Assembly: GCF_009017415.1 (NCBI RefSeq)
Contig: NC_092409.1
Coordinates: forward strand, 186,001 to 250,000
Source: Aspergillus flavus
Lineage: Eukaryota > Ascomycota > Eurotiomycetes > Eurotiales > Aspergillaceae
Reading direction: 5' to 3'
Length of the DNA: 64,000 bases
Below, piece after piece: positions 31,006-42,178 of this stretch. The notes below the pieces were generated by a model. The model was not told the origin of the DNA. It saw only the letters and a program-made list of their open reading frames with translations, and searched no databases. A program made the position numbers and the translations under genes. Within the stretch, counting starts at the first letter, position 1. The number at the start of each line of letters is the position of its first letter.

Positions 31006-33541
31006 ATGCGCTCTAAAGGGAACGGTCGATCCGCGCAGGACCAACCGCCACAGCAACAACAAGGCCAGGACACATCCAAACCAGAAGACGATATCCCCGC
31101 TTGCCAGTCGTGTCGAAAGAAAAAAGCACGATGTAGTCGCGAGCAACCATGTTCGCAATGTGAGCGTTTTGGTGTCGCATGCGTTTACGATGACCGTCGG
31201 CTGAAGCCAGGGTTACGCGCTGGGGCTGTCGACCAGCTCTATCGCCGAATTGATACACTGGAGAACATGTTTCTCGGGCAAAGCATTTTGTGGAAGCAGG
31301 TCTGGGAGGCACTCCATCCGAACTCTGCCTTTCCCAGTGCTCCAGATGAGAATTTACATAATGAGGAATCTACAGGTAGACAACTTGCTGGCGCGCGGGA
31401 TGCCATGAAGAAGTCAATGCTACAACTTGCCGAGACCAAAGACACGGAGGGGCCTTCGATAGAATCAGAACACAATGGTGATGGTGATTGCCGATCGCCA
31501 AAGCGACGGAAGGTTGACTTAATGTCTACGCCACAGCAGCCATCACGGAACGCGACAGACTTCGACATCCTCAACTCTGACCTTGTGCATCCTCTTGTTG
31601 AATTTTACTTCACGAACATCCACCACTGGATTCCGATTCTACATGTTAGGAGATTTCGTGAACAGATTCAGTTTTACAAGGGACGCCAGAAGGCCACATA
31701 TATTCTGCATGCTATTGTCGCGTTATGTAGCCGGTTCTCCGACGATAGTCGCCTGGGAAGCGATGCAGAGAAGGCCGAGCTAGCAGAAAAATGTAGGCAG
31801 AAGGTCATCTTGAGCAGCATGGAGTCATTCTCAGTCGAGAACCTCCAGGCCTTGGTAATCATTGCTTTTGACACAGTAAGCTGACCGTGCATTCGCCGTC
31901 CGCAAAGCCGCTAATGTCAATGTAGATTGGTCGTGGACGCGGTCCATCGTCATGGTCCATCGTAGGAGGTATGGCTCGCACGGTAGAGCAACTTCAGTTA
32001 AGCGTGGAAGAAGAGCATCTTTCAAGCCATTCTCAATCTGGTGAGACATTAATACGGCGCATGGCGTTTCTGAAACCATCCACGTCTTGGAGAGAAGCGG
32101 AAGAACGACGACGTGTCTTCTGGACAGTATTCTTGATGGATCGCTTCTGCAGCGTATCTACCGGCTGGAATATCAGTCTGACCAGTGCAGATGTCAAACG
32201 GCGACTACCTTGTGAAGGAGCACTCTGGGAGCAGGAAACTGAAGTGAGACCGCCATACTTTGGCATCTCGGACGCAAGGGCCGCTAGCCCACATCGCCCC
32301 TTACTGACAGAGAGCCGGATGGCGGCCGATCCGAAGGAGCAGGATTGTATCGGGGGGTTCGCCTACTGCATCGAAGCCACCGAGTCTCTAGCATTAGTCA
32401 CCAATTTCTTTCTTCACCACGCCCTGGACATCCGGGATGCGGACAAAGCGCAGCTCTGGCTCATGCGATTTAAGGAGCTTGATCTCCGGATGGTCCAGTA
32501 AGTGTTCATGCTCAGTCAGGTCGATCCAGTAAACATTGACCATTGTTCAGGTGGAAGCTTTTCCTGCCACCCAAATGGCGGGATGCCTCAGTTCTTAACG
32601 CCGACGGTATCATGGATCCTAATCTTACTCTTGCACATACAACACATAATACAGCTGTAATACTCCTCCATCAAGGGATTGCCTACCCGCCATTGCACTG
32701 GCAGTCCTGCCCGGTCAAGCTGCCTTCAACATCATCGGCAGAAACATGTCTCGAAGCTGCTTCGGAGATCAGCACGATTGGTCAGCAGTTCCTGCTTTGC
32801 TCTTCCATCCTCACCAATCCCCAATTCTCCTTCTGCCTGTTTATTGCCGGTAGGATGCTCCTCACGCATTCCAAGTACTACGGTACTCCCATACCCAACT
32901 CGTTAGATTCGCTTATCGCCAGCTTGTTCGAGATCTCCCGCCGATGGGCAGGCCCGCAGAATGTGCACGACAATCTCAAGGATAACCTCGCCTCGGGCTT
33001 CGCCAAGCGATTAGTTTCAGCGAAGGACAGCTTCCCGACACTATCCAAACCTAGCTTAGATATCCGACAGACAGCATACTCTGAAAATACCGACGATAGA
33101 GCACCTCCCAAGCGCGTAGAAACCATTTCTACACCATCAGTACTCGAACGCTCCTCGGTTGTACCAAACAATACGTACGCTGAACAGGAGCCTCCACTGC
33201 CTATTCCTGATAATCACTCTGATACCTCGGTTGGCTTGGCGTTTCCTCCTCTTCCCTTGTCATTCCAACAAACTCTCCAGAGTTTCACCGATGTAGATCC
33301 GTTTGGTATATCACTGACGGACCGGGATCAATTCAACTCGCAGCCGTCACATGTGTCGATCTGGAATAATGCGACAAGTCCTTTATACGCCAGTGCCCCC
33401 ATTGCCTTTGATTGCGCGTCACCGGAGCATCCACCCACGACCCTCAGCCCTGGACAAAGGATCAGTCGCTATGGTGCAGTGGAGGTGGATCGAGCTGTTG
33501 TCATGGGGGAGAATCACGCACATCTTAACCACAATAGTTAA
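31006..33541 (+). CDS. Zn2Cys6 fungal transcription factor
   Basis: Three exons, 31006-31875, 31926-32497 and 32551-33541 (introns 50 and 53 bp), about 810 residues. The zinc cluster is complete: Cys33, Cys36, Cys43, Cys49, Cys52 and Cys59 with spacing 2-6-5-2-6, in ACQSCRKKKARC and CSQCERFGVAC. A linker and a short leucine-rich helix (AVDQLYRRIDTLENMFL) follow, suited to dimerisation, then a basic PKRRKV stretch that may act as nuclear signal. The fungal_trans middle domain runs from about residue 195 (LVEFYFTNIHHWIPILHVRRF) and includes RRVFWTVFLMDRFCSVSTGW. The C-terminus is acidic and Ser/Pro-rich, as activation domains are. Its position between a GH28-like gene and a GH88/MFS pair suggests a pathway-specific activator of uronide use; this is inference. 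Confidence 0.93.
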
Positions 33542-33704
33542 CAAACTAATTCTCCTCTCAACTCCTTTGCAACCCTGCTATAAAAATCCCAACCAAAAAA
33601 AGCTTCCACAACAATCTATGGTCTATTGCATGTACCTCTATCCGAGAATCTGTGTGAGCCTTTAATATTCTATCAAGACATATTCCAGTCACAGCAGATA
33701 TCCA

Positions 33705-35278
33705 TTATAATAAATGCTCTCCGTGGATAGCACACCTTGTCCCACTAACCAGCCCTAGCTCTAAGAGCATGTTTCCCATCAGCATAAAATAATAATCGGC
33801 GTAGACCAGACCATGGTTTGCCCAGCGACGAGTAGCGAACTCGTAGTTATTTATCGTCGCACCATCGATGATAGTCTCTGGTGTGTTCTTGGAGGTACCA
33901 TTCCCATTTTGCGTCAATCGAGAATCCGTAACCCTAAGCGCTCCCGATTGCCTCCTTTCATGTTCAGGCAGATCGTCAGGATACGTCGGCACCACGGTAT
34001 CAGACTCCCCAACTTCGAACCTCAGATCGCCAGGCGTCATAAACCCGTTCATTGTCCCTGCCAATATCCTCACCGCAGACTTTAAGTAAAATTCAGCAGC
34101 ATCCTCATCCACGCCTCTCAACGCCTTATAAATCAACAACATCCCACAACCCGCCACCATACCCGCAGAGGTATCCCTCGGACAAGACGAGTCCACAGGA
34201 GCATCAAAGTCCCAATACGGTACCCCGTCATCGGGTAACCGACGGATAAAATAATCCGCCAAGCTTCGTGCAGTGGTGAGGAACTCCATCTCCCCCGTCC
34301 ACTCGAAGGTCTGCATAAATCCCAGTATTCCCCAGGCCTGGCCACGAGCCCAACAGCTCTCATCACTATATCCCTGATGCGTGAACTTTGATTTGGGCAA
34401 GCCAGTGTCAGTGTCATAATTAACGACATGGACTGTGCTGTTATCAGATCTGATATGATGTTTGGCCGTGGTCCGCGCATGCGCAACTGCGATATCGTGA
34501 AACTTTGCATTTCCCGTCTCCTTCGCAACCCAGAACAACAAGTCGAGGTTCAACATGTTATCAATAATCACCAGGAAATCCTTCTCCGGATCGGTAAATG
34601 AATACCGCTTAGTATGACATACGTCCCAGCTACGCAATGACTGAACGCGCTCGTCGAACCGACTAGCAAGAGAGTGCGCAGCTAGAACCAAACTGTTGTA
34701 GGCCTGTGGATCTCGATTCAAAGACCAAGCTTTCATGGCCCATGGTGCGATCATGAATCCCAGATCGTGAGTATCGCGCTTCGCAGCGTTGGCGTGTAGA
34801 TTGGCTGTCCACCATTGACAGAGGTGCTGGAGCTGAAGCTTATGAGGCAGTGGGCTTTTCTTATTGACACGCCATGGTATGTCGTAGAAACCTGGGTAGA
34901 GCGTCTGCCGTTCGAGGAGGAGATACAGCGAGCCGGGGAAGAAACCGGATGTCCAGAAATCGAGGGTGCGGTAGACGTAGGTCACGCCGTCTGCGCCAGT
35001 GTACTCTGGGCAGAGTGTTGGTGGTATTGCATTGTTTAGGGCCTTACTCGCCACATTCCAGAGTTTGGCTGTTGCGGATTCAGAGTAGAGTGCTTTGACT
35101 AGCGGGGAGGGTGTGGCTTCGGGAGATAATCCGTCGGTTTTAGGCTTTTTGGGAGACTATTGCTGTTAAGATTTCTTGTAATTGTTATCAAAAGGACGAG
35201 CCGTCTTACATTTGTTCCATTTCCCCATGTTTCTAGCCCTCGTTTCACAGATATCGTGGTGTTTTCGTGCACCGGCAT
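33705..35278 (-). CDS. GH88 unsaturated glucuronyl hydrolase
   Basis: Two exons: 35278-35210 and 35156-33705 (53-bp intron), about 506 residues. I start at ATG 35278 (MPVHENTTISVKRG); an ATG at 35338 in the same frame is possible. GH88 enzymes hydrate and release the unsaturated uronic acid left at chain ends by polysaccharide lyases. Seen: VKALYSESATAKLWNVASKA leading the (alpha/alpha)6 barrel, the first catalytic Asp in DTHDLGFMI and the second in IDNMLNLDLLFWVA, then HQGYSDESCWARGQAWG with the family's conserved tract. No signal peptide is seen, so it should act in the cytosol on imported oligosaccharides. The C-terminal part has a polar insertion before INNYEFATRRWANHGLVYADYY. It is divergent from the MFS gene at 35752, an arrangement that fits import followed by cleavage. 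Confidence 0.92.
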
Positions 35279-35751
35279 TTTGATATTCCCTTGAATCGTG
35301 GATGGCGTTAAATAATAAATATACTCACTCCTGGGCATCAACCTCAGACATAAATGATATATATATCATCACCAGGACTTAACCGCAATTTCCGGATTGT
35401 TAGAATGCTGTATTGTTATATTCACTAGGCAAACGGTCAGATACTGATCATGTATAGCACGGCAGCGGAGGAATCACCGGAGCATCGCCGATTCGCTCTT
35501 GATCACTTGCACGGCGTGGTCGTCTCGGAACAATTGCCGGACCTCGTCCGACGGCACGCTGCTTCCCCAGATTCTTTCTCCACGACTCAGATTCAGGTAT
35601 TATACAGTGTTAATATAGGCCCTCCGACACGATGGTCCGAGTTTGAAGTGGAATAATATGCATCTTTCCATACCCAAATGTTCCCATAAATCCAGTACTT
35701 CGCGACTGTATCCGATTATTATCAACATCAATCTGAACATACTCACCCAGA
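35279..35751. other. Divergent promoter region, GH88 and MFS genes
   Basis: About 470 bp shared by two head-to-head genes that probably act together. A 68-codon frame starting at 35450 on the plus strand has no family look; it may be a leader frame or chance. Confidence 0.5.
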
Positions 35752-37742
35752 ATGGCCGACATTCAAGCAGACCGCAAAGGTATTTCGTCCGAACATGAGC
35801 ATATTGACCCGCCCGAGAAACCTCAGCACTTGGCTGGGGTCGATGCAGAAACCGCAGCATATGCAACTGGTCCTCCTGTCGAGATCGACAAAGCTACCGA
35901 TCGACGGCTATTCTGGAAGGTCAATAAACGGATACTCGTGTGCATGGTTGGCGTATGTTTCATGCACTGATGACAGGCTGTCACTGTCACTAATTATGGT
36001 CCAGACATACTTCTGCCAAGCTCTTGACAAGGGCACTCTGGGTTTCAGTTCGATTATGGGAATTCAGGAAGACGCAGGTCTAGATAGCGACAAATATAAC
36101 TGGTTGGGGACCATATTGTACATTGGAGTGCTTGTGGGGGAGTATCCGACCAACTTTTTGGCTCAGAAATTGCCGGTCGCTAAGTATCTTGCGGCGAAGT
36201 GAGTTTGCATCTGATATGTGAGGACAACAATTGACCGGAATAGTGTATTTTTATGGGGAGTGATCATCGCAGTATGTTCAACTTGATGTCCCTACATCAT
36301 GACAGCAACTGACATGTTCCAGTGCAGCGCGGCCGCCACGAACTTCCCCGGATTAATGGTCGTTCGGTTCCTCCTGGGGTTTGTCTACCATTCCTGTAGC
36401 ATGTTGTCACTCTAACCTCCTCCTAGGTGCTTTGAATCCTGCGTCCAGCCAATCTTTATTCAAATGACGTCTATGTGGTATACCCGCAAGGAACAACCAA
36501 TTTTGACAAGCCTATGGAATTGCAGTGAGTACTAGCATACCTTGTGGAATTATTTACGACTAACTGTCACAGTGATGGGCGTCCAGATGATGGTACTCAT
36601 CCTCCCACCTACATCTACACTACTCTAACATCACATAGGTAGGAGGTATCATGGCCTGGGGCACCAGCCATTACATAGGCCATGCCATCAAATCCTGGCA
36701 ACTACTATTCCTTGTCCTCGGGGTAGCAACTTGTGTCTGGGCTGTATTTCTGGCCTGGTACCTCCCTGACAGCCCGATGAAAGCAAAGTGCTTTACCGAG
36801 GATGACAAACGCTTGCTCGTGGAACGGGTTCGGGCGAATGAAACCGGTATCCAAAACAAGACCTTCAAGAAATATCAACTAGTGGAAGCCCTCACCGATC
36901 CTATCATCTGGCTTTATGTCCTCATGCAAGTCTCAAGCACACTTGTGCTTGGTGGGCTGGGTGTCTTCTCCAACATTATCATCAAAAGCTTCGGATTTAC
37001 CACGCTGCAAACACAATTGCTCAATATCGCACAGGGTGCTGTCACCAGCGCCGTCATGGTCGGCGGGGCTTCATTGTCATCCTGGACGGACCAAACAATC
37101 CTGGTCATGCATTTGTGGACAATGTAAGTATAGTCCTATTTCTAATAGCAAATACTAAAACATCATGCCAGTCCCCCCATAATCGGCACCGCAATCATTT
37201 TCACCATCGCGCCAACTGAGTCTACAAGGGTCGGCCTCTTGATCGCATTCTACTGCACGCAGTTCATCTGGGCCGAAGGAAACCTTCTATTCTCGGTGAT
37301 CTCCCGCAACGTCGCCGGTCAAACGAAGAAGTCGACTGTGCTCGCCATGACATTCATTGCCTGGGCCGCCGGGAATGCAACCGCACCGCAGGTATATACC
37401 ACCCATTCACCACCAATATGATCAACCTCCACTAACAGAATAAATAGATCTTCCAATCCTCCGACGCACCACGCTACACCAAGGGCTTCACTGCCCATTT
37501 CTGTCTCTATGGAATTATGAATGGCACGCTGCTCGTTACACGGTGGCTCTTGATCCGTCGGAATAAAGGAAAAACAGACGCCACTTCTATGGCTGTTGCT
37601 GAGAATGGTATTCCTGAAGATATCGGTCACTCAGGCGCTTTCTTGGATATGACGGATGAGGAGAATCCGGATTTTCGGGTAAGTAGGCTAGGAAACTCTT
37701 TTAGTTCGTTGCTAATGGTTTCAACCAGTATGTATATTAGCT
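35752..37742 (+). CDS. MFS transporter, anion:cation symporter (Dal5-like) family
   Basis: Ten predicted exons: 35752-35952, 36005-36198, 36244-36271, 36323-36378, 36427-36524, 36573-36592, 36639-37123, 37172-37391, 37448-37678, 37731-37742; about 514 residues with all phases consistent. Members import allantoate, nicotinate, biotin, pantothenate, uronates and other organic anions with protons. Seen: DRRLFWKVNKRILVCMVG at the end of a 60-residue polar N-terminus, TYFCQALDKGTLGFSS in helix 1, YPTNFLAQKLPVAKYLAAN, GCFESCVQPIFI, SMWYTRKEQP, and the typical last residues FRYVY. Two exons are only 28 and 20 nt long. Head-to-head placement with GH88 makes uptake of an acidic saccharide a reasonable guess; the family alone does not fix the substrate. 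Confidence 0.93.
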
Positions 37743-38081
37743 TTGTACCGGGCTTGTCTGTTATATTTTGATGACTCTGAGGGAGTATATGCTTGGTATT
37801 CAATTCAGGTTTTATTGCTCAGTAACGCTCCCTGTCGAGTAGGCCAAGTAGTTATCCTCCGATTGTAAGTCCCGTTGATAATGAGACACATCGATCAGAG
37901 GATAGGTTTGCAACGATACGCAACTCCAACAGGATGAGCTTAGGAAGCAATCCTTTGCATGTTCTTTTTCAAAGAATAAAGAATGTGCACGAACTCAATT
38001 TGCCGACGTGGTGCGGTTCAGCCACGCCTTTCATAGCCTGGAGAGAAGCTCAAATCACTAAATCGCTCAGGGCCTCTCAAT
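37743..38081. other. Intergenic between convergent genes
   Basis: 3' regions of the MFS gene and the thioesterase-like gene. Nothing else seen. Confidence 0.5.
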
Positions 38082-38954
38082 TCATTGAACCCCAATTTTC
38101 TCCTTGATAAAGCACACAATGTCATCGATCTCGTCTGGCACTTTATACCAGTGTCCAAATTCCTTATACGCCTTCCAAGTCACATCCATTCCAAACCCAT
38201 CGGAAAGGATCGACGCTATTCGCCGTCCAAGTTCCACCGACACCTTAGGCTCTGCCGAGCCATGTCCCAAAAAGACAGGCGTATTTAAATAAGACAGGGA
38301 AGAGTTCTGCAAAGCCGACAGATTGAGAACGTCCCGAACATGATTGATCGCCTGGATATTCCCAGGAATATCTTCACCATCCTCATCATCACGAGAGAAA
38401 GGATCATCTTCGGTTTCAGACTCGTCTTCGCCAGATTCCAATAGCCTCGAGATATCTCGTTCAAATGGCAACCATCCGCTCATTCCAATAAATCCACCCA
38501 ACTGTCGGATCTTGTCATCTTCAGGAAAGCCCCCAAGAAGACAAAAGACAGACGTCGCACAGCCTTGACTCAATCCTCCGATAATGACGCGACGATACTC
38601 GCCATTCAACAGCCGGGCCTCTTCGTCAACCAACCCACGCAGAAAGCAAGTACTTTCTTCGAGTCCATCTATCTGTAATTCCGTCCGAGTGTTCGGGCCT
38701 TCCAATGAGTAATTATCATACCACTGGTTGATGGGAATCCGTTTTAGCACGGTGGAGTGACTTTTTTTGGCCGTAGGAAAGACGAACTTGACTGTTGGGA
38801 GACATCGCGCAATATCGGTTGATTCGAGGAAGACCTGGCCAAAGCGCTCACCGTTGCTGCCACGGCCGTGGAGAAGAATGATTGTATGGGTGTGTTCGTC
38901 GCTCTTGAGAGGTGCAATCACCAAGGGAGCGGGGTAAGACTTGGAACTCGGCAT
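38082..38954 (-). CDS. Acyl-protein-thioesterase/carboxylesterase-like alpha/beta hydrolase
   Basis: An intronless frame of 290 residues from ATG 38954. The fold and motifs are those of the APT/phospholipase-carboxylesterase family, which removes fatty acyl groups from proteins or cleaves esters. Seen: the oxyanion region ILLHGRGSNG near residue 27, QWYDNY near 77, the nucleophile elbow IIGGLSQGC with Ser129, and the late His268 in KEFGHWYK. The expected acid in the HG-x-x-D loop is Glu235 here (GHGSAEPKVSV). An acidic, disordered insertion (GEDESETEDDPFSRDDEDGE) sits between the Ser and acid loops. It is a diverged member, perhaps with another substrate; a Glu can sometimes serve as the acid. 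Cytosolic, no signal peptide. Confidence 0.88.
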   Translation of the reverse strand: MPSSKSYPAPLVIAPLKSDEHTHTIILLHGRGSNGERFGQVFLESTDIARCLPTVKFVFPTAKKSHSTVLKRIPINQWYDNYSLEGPNTRTELQIDGLEESTCFLRGLVDEEARLLNGEYRRVIIGGLSQGCATSVFCLLGGFPEDDKIRQLGGFIGMSGWLPFERDISRLLESGEDESETEDDPFSRDDEDGEDIPGNIQAINHVRDVLNLSALQNSSLSYLNTPVFLGHGSAEPKVSVELGRRIASILSDGFGMDVTWKAYKEFGHWYKVPDEIDDIVCFIKEKIGVQ

Positions 38955-40160
38955 GTTGGAACTGATTGGAATTCATTGCACAGGAACACAAAGCCGGCGC
39001 TTACATTCTTGGAGTCGTGAGCACGTGAATTGGGTTGAACCCTACCTAGACGCTCGAAATGACCAGACATGATTTGATTGTTCGCAGTGATTTATTTTCC
39101 ATATATGAAGCAAAGACACTTCGTTGGCTTGGTAGATAAGCTAAATCTATTCTTTTATTAGCGGTCGGGCGAAATTGAAGCAGTTCCGTTAATGCACCCT
39201 TGCGACCAACATGCCTATTAACATACCATAGTCGGATGCATTCCTCGATGGCTCCTTGATTAACTATTTCCGGTCCACTCCTCGTGAACCTCAAGCTTAC
39301 CGACCGGGCCGAACCTATGTTCTGCTCGACAGCAAGCTCTGGGTGATACCTCGCGGCATTCAACACCGCTGTCATGCATGTCTCCTAGAACTTGTCGTAG
39401 TGCATCTAGTGTTGGGGCAAGTACTAATTAATGACGCTCTTCGACGCTGTAGCACGTACGTACAATATCGCTAATCCAAAAAAGTTAACGCTTCTATGTA
39501 GTTCAAGCGTGGAAACCAAGTAGCTACCAGATAGATGACATGTAGAGCAAAGAATTTCGATGTCGGCTGGGCAGAACATGATTCCATCTTATAACTGGTG
39601 ATTCGTGTTATGCATACATTTTTGGGGCCCACTGAAGAATCCCAGGGCTAGCTGAAAGGATACCTAATCCGTCCGATTTATCTGCATGTTAGCCACGGGT
39701 ACAACCTAAAGGTTGGTGTCGGAATACTGGCCGGCTGGATCCACTGTCCTCATGGGTCCTGCCAGTAGTGCCGCATGCATGCTCGGAAATGCCCAATGTG
39801 GCTGAATACCTTGTTGCATTTGGACTTCTGGGCATCATGAGTAGCTGCAATACTACGCAGCTACAGTTTTACCCCATTGGTCGACTTCTTGTATGATATC
39901 ATATTGTGTAGGATGTAACCAATATCTAACACCCTACCGTGTTGTGCATTATGGACTATCGCATGCAGACAGAGTAGTAGTTTTCCAGCCATATAATATG
40001 CGCTCCATTCTTTTTTCTCTGTTCTTCGCACACTATGTGTGCTTCCGAGCGTCGTTCGTGCCTTTTTTCCTTATTTATCTCTACCGCAGGAGGCTATATT
40101 CAGCAAACTCACCAAGTTCCAAGTGCACAATAGCAAAAAGAGTCTTAGTCCATTCGCAAG
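38955..40160. other. Intergenic, about 1.2 kb
   Basis: Between the divergent thioesterase-like and nuclease genes. No gene seen; frames at 39046-39475 and 39893-40270 lack any family look or overlap the nuclease start. Confidence 0.45.
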
Positions 40161-41255
40161 ATGTCTGGGGTAAAGCAAGCAGCGATAGCAGCAGCCAGCG
40201 CTGCTGCAGGCGCAGGTGCAGCGTTTCTGTACACGTCAACAGTTCAACCACGTCAGCCCCGGCCGATTAAGCCTGAACCGACGCTTGAGATCATTCCTCC
40301 CGAATCACCAGGCATCACTCCGATACCCGATATACGAACCAAAAGTCTTCCCGTCCAAGCTCCCCCTCCCGGCCTTATGATAACATCCTCTATCTCTCCC
40401 AAGGTGAAACCAGAAGACATTCGGAATTACGGCCACCCCGGCCCAGTGGCAGACGAGTTGAAAGCCCTTTCTCTGTACGGGGCATATGACCGGCGCACAC
40501 GAAATCCACTATGGGTCGCAGAACATATAACACGAGAATCTGTGGCTCAAATCAATGCAACGCGAAAGAATAAGTTTCGGGAAGATCTAAGTATCCCCAA
40601 GATATTCCGCGCAAAAGTGAGCGACTACGTCAAGTGCGGGTATGACCGTGGCCATCAGGTCCCTGCTCAAGATGCGATATGGTCGCAAAAGGCTATCGAC
40701 GACACCTTCAAGATGTCCAACATGTGCCCACAGGTGGGCAAGGGGTTTAACAGTGGGTACTGGCGGCTCTTCGAGGACTTTTGCCGTAATTTGACCTCAA
40801 CGTATCCCTCGGTACGGATCGTGACCGGTCCTTTATACTTGCCACGTCAAGGTGACGATGGCAAATGGCGTGTTAGCTATGAAGTTATTGGATCGAAAGA
40901 GGTTCCCGGCGCAGAGGAAATTAGCGAGGGGGAGGATCACAATTTTGCGCCGAATGTTGCAGTCCCTACGCATTTCTTCAAGATTATTTATGGTGAGAAA
41001 GAACCCATCGACGAAGACGGGAATGAGTGTTCCACCGGTGAAGTTGCACTTGGGGCGTTTGTCCTGCCAAATGCTGTGATAGACAATAATAAGAAGCTGG
41101 CAGACTTTGAGGTCGATGTCGCCCACATCGAGCGTGCCAGTGGTCTGGAGTTTGTGAAGAAACTGGATCCTAAGCGTCAGACACGGCTCTGTGAAGAGGT
41201 TGAGTGCGGTTTCCTGGTGAAGCAAATGAACGACAAAATGAAATCCAAGCTTTGA
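40161..41255 (+). CDS. NUC1: Mitochondrial DNA/RNA non-specific nuclease (NUC1/EndoG)
   Basis: An intronless gene of 364 residues from ATG 40161. NUC1/EndoG is a magnesium-dependent sugar-non-specific nuclease of the mitochondrial intermembrane space that also acts in programmed cell death and in removal of paternal or damaged mtDNA in some eukaryotes. Seen: an N-terminal membrane-like alanine-rich segment (AAIAAASAAAGAGAAFLYT), a proline-rich linker to about residue 85, the signature YDRGHQVPA with catalytic His165, NMCPQVGKGFNSGYW with the metal-binding Asn near 197, and IVTGPLYLPR. All core residues are in place. The proline linker is long. The gene symbol is given by homology with the yeast gene. 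Confidence 0.93.
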   Translation: MSGVKQAAIAAASAAAGAGAAFLYTSTVQPRQPRPIKPEPTLEIIPPESPGITPIPDIRTKSLPVQAPPPGLMITSSISPKVKPEDIRNYGHPGPVADELKALSLYGAYDRRTRNPLWVAEHITRESVAQINATRKNKFREDLSIPKIFRAKVSDYVKCGYDRGHQVPAQDAIWSQKAIDDTFKMSNMCPQVGKGFNSGYWRLFEDFCRNLTSTYPSVRIVTGPLYLPRQGDDGKWRVSYEVIGSKEVPGAEEISEGEDHNFAPNVAVPTHFFKIIYGEKEPIDEDGNECSTGEVALGAFVLPNAVIDNNKKLADFEVDVAHIERASGLEFVKKLDPKRQTRLCEEVECGFLVKQMNDKMKSKL

Positions 41256-42178
41256 TGAACATGATCGTACCTTCTGTCGTATTTATGTACTCTCATTTGT
41301 TCCCGTTGTCGCCATCGTGAATCATGTGTTGCCACGCTTCCAGTGGCATAGGACCTACAGGCACTCTTTCTACCATATATGAGTTGTGTACTATCTCTTA
41401 GCTCGATGATTAACCCTTTGGTGTAGATCAGCCTTTCGTCCATATATTCATTGCTGGACAACCCAGGACAACCTTTATCTGGACATTGTTTGATAGACTA
41501 ATATCCTGGTGAAGTCATGCAAGGATGTTACTATGCTGCAAATATGACTCGCCGGGTTTAACGGCGGGGGACCACCACAAGGTAGTCTGTTAGAGGCAGT
41601 CCATTCGAACTTAGCTAAAGTTCCACCCTAATTCATGCACTGTGCTACAGGCGACGCGAGAGGTGGATGCAAGGGACTTGAATTGATTGAGTTACTTTGT
41701 GCTCTACGAGGAGATGGGGATGATGTTTACACGATAAGATTGAAAGTAACTCGAGTTCATGACTGATGATAAAGTATAGAGATCTTCTGATAGACAGTAT
41801 GGCTGTGCTCCAACTAGGGCAGCATTATCACGAATCCGCATCTTTCTATATAGTAGCTTAACTGTCTATAAAGACTATAGCCGATTTCTACTTCATTTAA
41901 AGTTTATATTATGTTATTTAAGTCCCTATCAGCTTGTTCATATAGACTATAGACTTCTCTTCTCTCCTAAATATATGGCTATAATTTTATTTCGTGAGAT
42001 AGGGACAGTACCGGCTCTAATCTAGCTGTTTAGTCCAATCCTGTCTGTACACTGTGATCCCTTCTCTCCGGGTACAGTTTTCTTTGTTTTCTTTATGTAA
42101 CTCTAGTGCCGTGTCATAGCTCTCAATCATCATCACACGGAAATTCAAAGTTGTATACTTCTATTACCCACACAAAAA
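41256..42178. other. Intergenic, AT-rich at right
   Basis: About 0.9 kb with no gene. From about 41850 to 42010 it is very rich in TATAGACTATAG-like words, perhaps the trace of an old repeat, but no element ends can be seen. Confidence 0.4.

Noticed and set aside
33705..35054. GH88 starting at 35054
   Set aside because: That codon is GTG inside exon 2; an upstream exon with ATG joins in phase.
27245..37742. A secondary-metabolite cluster
   Set aside because: No PKS, NRPS, terpene cyclase, DMATS or similar core gene is present anywhere in the window.
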